A stretch of DNA of 11,196 nucleotides, from assembly GCA_017529165.1 (NCBI GenBank), contig JAFXNY010000117.1, positions 1-11,196 of the forward strand. The letters run 5' to 3'. The first letter of the stretch is position 1. Each line of letters opens with the position of its first letter. Source of the DNA: Clostridia bacterium (GTDB taxonomy: Bacteria > Bacillota_A > Clostridia > Oscillospirales > Acutalibacteraceae). Shown piece by piece: positions 5,110-11,196 of the stretch. Under the pieces are notes generated by a model. It made no database searches and was not told where the DNA came from. It was given only the letters and a program-made list of their open reading frames with translations. The position numbers were made by a program, and so were the translations under genes.

Positions 5110-6195
5110 ATGGCTAAGGCAAAGTTTACAGCAAAAGAAAAAAAGGATATGAAGGAGTTTTTTGAGGCTCTTCGCCTTATGGAGCAGGAGCGTGGCATTC
5201 CCCGTGTGTTTATTGCAGAAAAAATCGCCGAGGCGATAACGGTAGCCTCCCGTAAAGATTACGGTGGCAACGATATTGTTGTTTGCGATATTGATACTGA
5301 AAATGAAACCTTTGAGGTTTTTGCTAAGAAAGAAATTGTAAAAGAGGTTGAAAACCCCTTTACACAGGTTTCTGAGGAAGAGGCAAAGAAAATAGACCCT
5401 AAATCGGTTAAAGAGGGTTTCCTTAAAATAAAAATCGACCCTAAAAAGTTCGGGAGAATAGTAGCTCAAAACTCTAAAAACAACTTCCGTCAAGGTGTTC
5501 GTACGGTGGAAAAGAACCAGATTCTTGCCGATTTCCAGAGCAAGAACAGAGAGCTTGTAACAGCTCTTGTTGAAAGAGTTGACCCCAAAACAGGCAATGC
5601 GATACTTACTATCGGGCATAACGAAGCAACACTACCTAAAATCGAGCAGGTTCCCGATGAGGAAATAAACGAGGGCGATCACATCAAGGTTTATGTTGTA
5701 AATGTTAAGGAGACCGAAAGAGGTCCCCGCATAATGCTCTCCCGCACTCATCCGGGCCTTGTAAAGCGTCTTTTCGAAACCGAAGTGCCGGAGATATTTG
5801 ACGGTACGATTGAGATAAAAGGAATAGCACGCCAGGCGGGTTCAAGAACAAAAATAGCGGTCTATTCCGAAAACCCCGATATTGATCCTATAGGCTCGTG
5901 TATAGGACCAAAGGGTGCTCGTGTAAATGCCATTGTTGAAGAGCTTGCCGGTGAAAAGATAGATATAATCAAGTATAGCGATGATCCGGCTGAGTTTATA
6001 AGCGGAGCATTATCGCCGGCAAAGGTTGCATCGGTTGAAATAACAGATGCAGAAAACAAAATGTGCAAAGCGAGCGTGCCGGAAGCACAGTTGTCACTCG
6101 CTATCGGTAATAAGGGACAAAATGTTCGCCTTGCCGCTAATCTTACGGGTTGGAAGATAGATATTCACCCCGAAAGCGGATTTTTCGGCGAGTAA
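5110..6195 (+). CDS. nusA: Transcription termination/antitermination factor NusA
   Basis: A 361-residue RNA polymerase-binding elongation factor that enhances pausing and intrinsic termination. An N-terminal RNAP-binding domain (about 14-145) is followed by an S1 domain (about 148-213, from ELVTALVERVDPK) and two KH domains with GxxG loops at G266-P-K-G269 and G333-N-K-G336. There is no C-terminal acidic repeat region, as usual for Firmicutes. The start at ATG 5110 has a strong GGAGGG site (5093-5098) but at an unusually long 11-12 nt. It adds a basic stretch (AKAKFTAKEKKD) before the MKEFFEAL that matches the usual N-terminus; ATG 5149 is therefore an alternative, with AAAAGG 3 nt upstream. 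NusA may control its own operon through the terminator at 4492-4519 (inference). Confidence 0.96.
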   Translation: MAKAKFTAKEKKDMKEFFEALRLMEQERGIPRVFIAEKIAEAITVASRKDYGGNDIVVCDIDTENETFEVFAKKEIVKEVENPFTQVSEEEAKKIDPKSVKEGFLKIKIDPKKFGRIVAQNSKNNFRQGVRTVEKNQILADFQSKNRELVTALVERVDPKTGNAILTIGHNEATLPKIEQVPDEEINEGDHIKVYVVNVKETERGPRIMLSRTHPGLVKRLFETEVPEIFDGTIEIKGIARQAGSRTKIAVYSENPDIDPIGSCIGPKGARVNAIVEELAGEKIDIIKYSDDPAEFISGALSPAKVASVEITDAENKMCKASVPEAQLSLAIGNKGQNVRLAANLTGWKIDIHPESGFFGE

Positions 6196-6210
6196 AGGAG
6201 AGTTTTTGAC

Positions 6211-6483
6211 TTGTCAGTAAAAAAAGTACCTTTAAGAATGTGCGTAAGTTGTAGGCAGATGAAGCCTAAAATGGAGCTTATACGGGTTGTAAAAACTCCA
6301 GAGGGTGAAATCGTAGCGCCTGCAGGGGCTAAAACAAACGGCAGAGGCGCCTATATATGTATGAATACCGATTGTATTAAAAAGGCACAAAAAACCGGCG
6401 CATTAAACAGAGCGCTGGATAAAACGATTGATGCTGATTTGTATGAAAAGCTTAAAAGCGAGTGTGAAAACAGTGGGGAATAA
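6211..6483 (+). CDS. rnpM: YlxR-family RNA-binding protein (RNase P modulator RnpM)
   Basis: A 90-residue basic protein of the YlxR/DUF448 family. The B. subtilis member has been reported to bind and modulate RNase P RNA. The family signature is visible: PLRMCVSCRQMKPKMELIRVV at the N-terminus (C11, C14) and G44-R-G-A-Y48-I-C50 with a further C55. The four cysteines could bind a metal; this is not established. The start is TTG 6211, placed by AAAGGAG (6194-6200), 10 nt upstream; no ATG lies nearby in this frame before Met10. It sits 15 nt after nusA and its last 20 nt overlap ylxQ. Confidence 0.92.
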   Translation: MSVKKVPLRMCVSCRQMKPKMELIRVVKTPEGEIVAPAGAKTNGRGAYICMNTDCIKKAQKTGALNRALDKTIDADLYEKLKSECENSGE

Positions 6484-6796
6484 GGCTTTAACACTGCTTG
6501 GCTTTGCTTCTAAAGCGGGTGTGCTTGCGTTTGGCGTATCGCTTTCGATAAGAGACGTTAAAAGCGGTAAAGCAAAGGGCGTATTTTTTGCGGAAGATAT
6601 TTCGCATAAAAGCCGGAAAGAATTGCTGTTTTATTCAGAAAAATACGGGGTAAAAGCATTTGAAATTAAAGGTACGGATATAAGCGTGCTAAGTAGTGCC
6701 GTGGGCAGAAAATGCGGCGCAGTAGCAGTGCTGGATGAAAAGTTCAGCAGTCCCATTATTTCATATCTGACATCTGATACGGAGGAGAAAAGATGA
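6464..6796 (+). CDS. ylxQ: L7Ae-family RNA-binding protein YlxQ
   Basis: A protein of about 110 residues of the L7Ae/L30e/S12e fold, whose members bind kink-turn [17 protein letters not shown] near the N-terminus and [14 protein letters not shown] in the middle match the family; VAVLDEKF near the end fits the last strand. The usual AEDAS-x-NT is AEDISHKS here, so the RNA-contact loop differs. The start is uncertain: GTG 6464 ([12 protein letters not shown]) and GTG 6473 (MGNKALTLL) both fit homologue length, and neither has a strong ribosome binding site. In-frame ATGs further up (6431, 6443) would lengthen the overlap with ylxR. Translation is probably coupled to ylxR termination at 6483. 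The stop overlaps the infB start (ATGA). Confidence 0.85.
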   Translation: MKTVGNKALTLLGFASKAGVLAFGVSLSIRDVKSGKAKGVFFAEDISHKSRKELLFYSEKYGVKAFEIKGTDISVLSSAVGRKCGAVAVLDEKFSSPIISYLTSDTEEKR

Positions 6797-9300
6797 CAAA
6801 TAAATATAAAATAAGCGAGTTTGCAAAAGATTTCGGTATAGCTTCAAAGGAAATTATAGCCATGGTTAAGGATATAACCGGAGAAGAAAAGAAATCGGGT
6901 GCGTCACTTAACGAAACCGAAATAGCTTTGCTTTTTGATTATATAACCAAGCAAAATACGGTTAAAAGCTTTAAGGCATATTTTGCAACAGGCGAAGAAA
7001 GCCGTGCCGCCGCTGCCGAAAAACGCAAGGCGGAAAGAGATAAAAAGCTTGCAGACCAAATGGCAATTCTCGAGCAATTAAAGGCTGCGGCTATGGCTGC
7101 CGAAAAGGGCGAAGAGCCAGCCAAAGAGGAGAAGAAGCCTGCAAAGAAAGCCGAAGCCAAGACCGAGAAAAAAGCGGAAGAAAAGCCGGCAAAGGCAGAA
7201 GAAAGGAAGCCTGCCAAGAAAGCAGAAAAGAAAGAACAGCCAAAGGTAGAGGAGAAACCTTATGACGGCCCGCTTGTAGCACCTCCTAAAAAAGAGAAAA
7301 GGCCGAGTGTGGCACCTAACAGAGGCCCTGCACAGCTGCGGCATGTTGATACCCGTGTATCAAATGTAAATATTGATAAATACAATGAAAAATATGAAAC
7401 AATAGCGCCTGCTAATACAATGCGTGATAACTTTACGCGTAAACAGAAGATTAAGCAGAAATCGCAAGATTATCGCCGTCCGCAGGGGGCTAAGCGTGAG
7501 ACAGAAGCGGATAAGCTTCGCAGGATGCAGCTTGAGAGAATTAAGAAGACTCCAATTACCGTAACGGTAGGAGAAGAGATAACCGTAGGCGAGCTCGCCG
7601 CAGGACTTAAAAAGACGGCGGCAGAGGTTATAAAAGAGCTTATGAAGCTTGGTATGATGGCATCTGTTAATCAGGTTATAGATTACGATACCGCCGAAAT
7701 AGTAGTAACCGAAATGGGCGCTAAGATACAAAAGGCAGTAGTGGTTACCATTGAAGAGCAGATAATGGATATCACCGAAGATAAAGCGGAAGACTTAAAG
7801 CCGAGAAGCCCTGTAGTAGTTGTTATGGGTCACGTTGACCACGGTAAAACATCACTGCTTGACGCTATCAGGAATACTGCCGTTACAGATACCGAAGCCG
7901 GCGGCATTACACAGCACATAGGCGCTTATAGAGTTAAATGCAACGGCGAGGATATAACATTTCTTGATACGCCGGGACATGCGGCGTTTACAGCCATGCG
8001 CCAGAGAGGCGCTATGGCAACCGATATTGCAATACTCGTTGTTGCGGCGGATGACGGTATTATGCCGCAGACCATAGAGGCTATAAATCATGCAAAGGCG
8101 GCAAAGGTTCAGATTGTTGTTGCTATAAATAAAATGGATAAGCCTGATGCCAACCCTGATAGAATACTCCAACAGTTAACCGAACACTCTTTGGTTCCCG
8201 AGCAGTGGGGCGGCGATGTAATTTGTGTTCCGGTTTCGGCTAAAACACATGAGGGCATTGATAAGCTGCTCGAAAGCGTTTTACTAGTCGCCGAAATGCT
8301 TGAGCTTAAAGCCAACCCGGACCGTAAAGCAAGGGGTGTTGTTATTGAGGCACGCCTTGATAAAGGTCGTGGACCGGTTGCTTCACTTCTTGTACAAAAC
8401 GGTACCCTTAATACCGGCGATATAATAGTTGCAGGAACTGCTGTTGGCCGAGTTCGTATGATGACCGATGAAAACGGCAAGCAGGTTAAAAGTGCAGGAC
8501 CGTCTGTTCCGGTTGAGATTACCGGCCTTGCAGAGACTCCGGCGGCAGGTGACAGCTTTGATGCAGTATCCGATGAGCGTCTTGCCCGTGAGCTCGTTGA
8601 GCAGAGGAAGGAAAAGGCAAAGAAAGAGCTCTTTGATGCTAAAGAAAAGGTTACGCTTGATAATTTGTTCAGTCAACTTTCCGAGGGTGACCTTAAACAG
8701 CTTAATGTAATTGTTAAAGCCGATGTACAGGGAAGTGTTGAAGCAGTAAGGCAGAGCCTTGAAAAGCTTTCAAATGATGAGGTTAAGGTTACGGCAATTC
8801 ACGGCGGCGTAGGGGCCATAAACGAATCGGATGTAATGCTGGCTCAAACCTCGGGCGCTATAATAGTAGGCTTTAATGTAAGACCTGATAGCGTTGCTAA
8901 AGCTACTGCCGAGCGTGACGGTGTAGATATCCGCACCTACCGTGTAATTTATGATTGCATTGAGGAAATCGAAGCAGCAATGAAGGGTATGCTCGCACCC
9001 AAGTTCAGAGAAAGTGTACTCGGAACGGTTGAGGTTAGAGACACATATAAGATTTCAAATGTCGGAACTATCGCCGGTTGCTATATTACAAACGGCAAGG
9101 TTACCCGTGCTTGTAAAATACGGGTTATTCGTGACGGTATAGTTATAGCAGAAGATGCCATTGCATCACTGCGCCGCTTTAAGGATGATGTTAAGGAAGT
9201 GGCGCAGGGCTATGAGTGCGGTATAGGACTTGAAAAGTTTGCCGATATTAAACTCGGAGACCAATTTGAAGCGTTCATTATGGAGGAATACAAAGACTGA
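6793..9300 (+). CDS. infB: Translation initiation factor IF-2
   Basis: An 835-residue GTPase that places initiator fMet-tRNA on the 30S subunit and promotes 50S joining. An IF2_N domain (about 3-52) is followed by a Lys/Glu/Ala-rich linker (about 70-155), a Pro-rich segment, and a second IF2_N domain (about 252-305). The G domain is intact: G346-HVDHGK-T353 (G1), GGIT373 (G2), D392-TPG-H396 with the catalytic histidine (G3), N446-KM-D449 (G4) and S482-A-K (G5). Domains II, III and IV follow to the end, the last containing [15 protein letters not shown] 6793 has GGAGGAG 5 nt upstream and overlaps the ylxQ stop by 4 bases. The stop overlaps rbfA by one base. The linker is low-complexity, so its length is the part most likely to vary between strains. 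Confidence 0.98.
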   Translation: MTNKYKISEFAKDFGIASKEIIAMVKDITGEEKKSGASLNETEIALLFDYITKQNTVKSFKAYFATGEESRAAAAEKRKAERDKKLADQMAILEQLKAAAMAAEKGEEPAKEEKKPAKKAEAKTEKKAEEKPAKAEERKPAKKAEKKEQPKVEEKPYDGPLVAPPKKEKRPSVAPNRGPAQLRHVDTRVSNVNIDKYNEKYETIAPANTMRDNFTRKQKIKQKSQDYRRPQGAKRETEADKLRRMQLERIKKTPITVTVGEEITVGELAAGLKKTAAEVIKELMKLGMMASVNQVIDYDTAEIVVTEMGAKIQKAVVVTIEEQIMDITEDKAEDLKPRSPVVVVMGHVDHGKTSLLDAIRNTAVTDTEAGGITQHIGAYRVKCNGEDITFLDTPGHAAFTAMRQRGAMATDIAILVVAADDGIMPQTIEAINHAKAAKVQIVVAINKMDKPDANPDRILQQLTEHSLVPEQWGGDVICVPVSAKTHEGIDKLLESVLLVAEMLELKANPDRKARGVVIEARLDKGRGPVASLLVQNGTLNTGDIIVAGTAVGRVRMMTDENGKQVKSAGPSVPVEITGLAETPAAGDSFDAVSDERLARELVEQRKEKAKKELFDAKEKVTLDNLFSQLSEGDLKQLNVIVKADVQGSVEAVRQSLEKLSNDEVKVTAIHGGVGAINESDVMLAQTSGAIIVGFNVRPDSVAKATAERDGVDIRTYRVIYDCIEEIEAAMKGMLAPKFRESVLGTVEVRDTYKISNVGTIAGCYITNGKVTRACKIRVIRDGIVIAEDAIASLRRFKDDVKEVAQGYECGIGLEKFADIKLGDQFEAFIMEEYKD

Positions 9301-9665
9301 TGGCGGGATATAAAATAAACCGTGTTACTTCGGATATAAAGATTTGCCTTTCCGAGCTTTTGAGGGAGGTAAAGGATCCGAGAGTAAGTAAGCTTTTAAG
9401 CATAGTGAAATTGGATGTATCGGGAGATATGTCTTATGCTACTGTTTATGTAAGCGCTATAGAGGGAAGTGAAGCAACACAAGAATCTGTAAAGGCACTT
9501 AACAAGAACGCCGTAGGCTTCTTGCGCCGAGAGCTCGGCGCTCGCATAAAGCTTCGCAAGGTTCCCGAGCTTCGCTTTATAGCTGATAATTCTATTGAAA
9601 AAAGCAGTGAGATACTCGGTATTATTAAGTCATTTGAGAAATCGGAGGAAAATGCCGATGAGTAG
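9300..9665 (+). CDS. rbfA: 30S ribosome-binding factor RbfA
   Basis: A 121-residue KH-fold protein that binds the immature 30S subunit and helps process 16S rRNA. YKINRVTSDIKICLSELLREVKDPRV at the N-terminus is the family signature. The centre (VKLDVSGDMSYATVYVS) and the C-terminal LGARIKLRKVPELRFIADNSIEKSSEI are also typical. The start ATG overlaps the last base of the infB stop (TGATG). The nearest GGAGG lies 13 nt upstream, inside infB, so reinitiation after infB is the likely route. The last 8 bases overlap nrnA. Confidence 0.96.
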   Translation: MAGYKINRVTSDIKICLSELLREVKDPRVSKLLSIVKLDVSGDMSYATVYVSAIEGSEATQESVKALNKNAVGFLRRELGARIKLRKVPELRFIADNSIEKSSEILGIIKSFEKSEENADE

Positions 9666-10653
9666 TGGCATGTGTAAAGAGTTATCTTTAAGGAAAACAG
9701 CCCGTTTTCTTAAAAAACACGATAATTATATAATACTGACCCACGCTTCGCCGGACGGTGATACTTTAGGTGCGGCGTATGCTCTTTATTACGGTCTTAA
9801 AGAAATCGGAAAGATAGCAAGCGTTCTGTGCCCTGATATCATACCGTCAAAGTATTCTTATTTTGCAACTAAAACGGACCATGTTACCGACAGTAATGCT
9901 ACTGTTGTAGCCGTTGATGTTGCAGATAGAAAACTATTGGGTTCTCTTAATGAGACATTCGGGGATAAAGTACAGCTTTGTATTGACCACCATATTTCAA
10001 ACACTCGATTTGCCGATAATTTATTGCTTAATTCGGATGCATCAGCCGCTTGTGAGATTATGTATGAGCTTCTTTTAAGGCTTAAGGTTAATATCAATGA
10101 TGTTACGGCAAAGGCACTTTATACCGGAATTGCTACGGATACAGGGTGCTTTAAGTATTCAAATGTTACTTCTAAGACCCACACAATAGCTTCCCGGCTT
10201 TTTGATTACAATATTAGAGCCGCAGAAATAAACCGCCTTATGTTTGATACTAAACCGAAGCGGCTTATAGAGCTTGAAAAAATGGTGCTTGATACTGCAG
10301 AATATCATTTTGACGGTAAGTGTATGCTCCTTTGCGTTACCGGAAAAATGCAGGAAAAAACCGGTTGTTCAGGTCCTGACCTTGAAAGCATAGCGATAAT
10401 ATCGAGAAGTGTTGAAGGAGTGCTTGCCGGAATTACGGTTAAGCAAACCGATGATGATGCATTTAAGATTTCGCTTAGGACTTTCGACCCGCTTGACGCT
10501 TCGGAAATCTGTAAGGAGCTCGGTGGCGGCGGTCATAAGGGCGCCGCAGGAGTAACGCTCGAAGGCACTCTTAAAGAGGTAAAGCAAAAAATACTTGATG
10601 CTGTAGCCAAAAGTATGGAGAGAGCAAATGTGTGGTCTGCTGTTAGTAAATAA
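9658..10653 (+). CDS. nrnA: DHH-family nanoRNase / pAp phosphatase NrnA
   Basis: A 331-residue cytoplasmic phosphoesterase that degrades RNA oligonucleotides of 2-5 nt and, in characterised relatives, hydrolyses 3'-phosphoadenosine 5'-phosphate. Metal-binding motifs are complete: H29-x3-D33-x-D35, D87 in VAVDVAD, D110-H-H112, and D161 in GIATDTG. The C-terminal DHHA1 domain carries G289-GGGHKGAAG, the substrate-binding signature. The start is ATG 9658, 9 nt after GGAGG (9644-9648). The in-frame ATG 9652 is too close to that site. Placement between rbfA and truB is common in Clostridia and links short-RNA turnover with translation genes. The start overlaps rbfA by 8 bases and the end overlaps truB by 26 bases. 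Confidence 0.95.
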   Translation: MSSGMCKELSLRKTARFLKKHDNYIILTHASPDGDTLGAAYALYYGLKEIGKIASVLCPDIIPSKYSYFATKTDHVTDSNATVVAVDVADRKLLGSLNETFGDKVQLCIDHHISNTRFADNLLLNSDASAACEIMYELLLRLKVNINDVTAKALYTGIATDTGCFKYSNVTSKTHTIASRLFDYNIRAAEINRLMFDTKPKRLIELEKMVLDTAEYHFDGKCMLLCVTGKMQEKTGCSGPDLESIAIISRSVEGVLAGITVKQTDDDAFKISLRTFDPLDASEICKELGGGGHKGAAGVTLEGTLKEVKQKILDAVAKSMERANVWSAVSK

Positions 10654-11196
10654 ACCGGCAGGTATTACTTCGTTCGGTGCGGTAGGGAAAATTAGAAAAC
10701 TCACAGGAGAAAAGCATATAGGCCATACCGGTACTCTTGACCCTATGGCAACCGGAGTTTTGCCGGTGCTTTTAGGCAGGGCGACAAAGCTTAGTGATTA
10801 TGTGCTTGCCGCCGATAAGTCTTATACTGCAAAGATAAAGCTTGGCATTAAAACCGATACGCTCGATATTACCGGTAAAGTTTTATGTGAGAGTCCGGTT
10901 TCCGTTACAGAAGAGCAAATTGATAATATTTTAGGTCAGTTCGAGGGTGAAATCAGCCAAGTGCCGCCAATGTTCAGTGCGATAAAGAAAGACGGTGTAC
11001 GGCTTTACTCACTTGCACGCCAAGGGAAGACAGCGGAGATAGAGCCGAGAAAAATAATAGTTTTTTCCCTCAAGCGAGAGAGCAATATTGATGAAAACAA
11101 TGAGTTTTTTATATCCTGTAAGGTATCAAAGGGCACATATATTCGAGCTCTTGCAAGGGATATAGGCGAGGGGCTCGGCACATCGGCGGTTCTCAC
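10628..11196 (+). CDS. truB: tRNA pseudouridine(55) synthase TruB (3' end beyond the window)
   Basis: Partial: 189 codons are visible without a stop, of about 290-310 usual. The enzyme converts U55 of the tRNA T-loop to pseudouridine. LLLVNKPAGITSFGAVGKIRK (4-24) opens the domain as in the family. The catalytic D38 lies in GHTGTLDPMATGVLP (32-46). YTAKIKLGIKTDTLDITG, QVPPMFSAIKKDGVRLYSLARQG and KGTYIRALARDIGEGLG are the other conserved blocks. ATG 10628 has GGAGAG (10617-10622) 5 nt upstream, within nrnA, so the two genes overlap by 26 bases in different frames. In related genomes ribF commonly follows; that part is outside the window. Confidence 0.96.
   Translation, partial: MCGLLLVNKPAGITSFGAVGKIRKLTGEKHIGHTGTLDPMATGVLPVLLGRATKLSDYVLAADKSYTAKIKLGIKTDTLDITGKVLCESPVSVTEEQIDNILGQFEGEISQVPPMFSAIKKDGVRLYSLARQGKTAEIEPRKIIVFSLKRESNIDENNEFFISCKVSKGTYIRALARDIGEGLGTSAVL

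Noticed and set aside
5077..5619. Long open frame antisense to nusA, rich in Phe, Leu, Cys and Asn.
   Set aside because: It is the complement of Lys/Glu-rich nusA codons, has no ribosome binding site or recognisable domain, and nusA is certain here.
7060..7260. Tandem DNA repeat in the infB linker.
   Set aside because: The Lys/Pro/Ala/Glu segments resemble each other at protein level but vary in codons and spacing, so there is no clear repeat unit.
6939..7344. Several overlapping antisense open frames opposite the infB linker.
   Set aside because: They are a by-product of the Lys/Glu/Ala-rich low-complexity linker; the Ser/Ala/Phe or Leu/Arg/Phe-rich products have no family features.

Overview
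This window looks like a chromosomal segment of a low-to-medium GC Gram-positive bacterium of the class Clostridia, probably a gut Ruminococcaceae/Oscillospiraceae-type organism. The evidence is the gene order rimP-nusA-ylxR-ylxQ-infB-rbfA-nrnA-truB, the strong GGAGG ribosome binding sites, near-consensus sigma-A promoters, a PASTA-domain kinase-like protein, and a DacF-type D,D-carboxypeptidase with a C-terminal membrane anchor. The assignment rests on recognising families by eye; no database was searched.

Left part (1-570): a leftward gene runs off the window edge. It encodes a small cysteine-containing N-terminus followed by a polyserine run. A sigma-A promoter with both hexamers at consensus drives it, and a palindrome lies over the predicted transcription start. 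A small XRE-type helix-turn-helix regulator is transcribed divergently from the same interval and ends at a bidirectional terminator.

Middle part (583-4435): a leftward D-alanyl-D-alanine carboxypeptidase is divergent from a rightward pair. The pair is a metallophosphoesterase and a zinc-ribbon/kinase-like/transmembrane/PASTA protein whose kinase domain has lost its catalytic residues. All three proteins depart from their family's consensus at an active-site position.

Right part (4436-11196): the conserved translation/transcription operon. rimP (30S maturation), nusA (transcription elongation and termination), ylxR/rnpM, ylxQ (L7Ae-like), infB (IF2), rbfA (30S maturation), nrnA (nanoRNase/pAp phosphatase) and truB (tRNA psi55 synthase, cut by the window end) are all co-directional. 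From ylxR on they mostly overlap, which suggests translational coupling. The 198-base leader before rimP is the most structured non-coding DNA here: an extended -10 promoter, then a strong intrinsic terminator almost at once, then a long hairpin that is mutually exclusive with a helix covering the rimP ribosome binding site. This layout suggests attenuation, possibly NusA autoregulation.

No tRNA, rRNA, CRISPR array, insertion sequence or phage gene was seen, and no gene-free stretch exceeds 300 bases.
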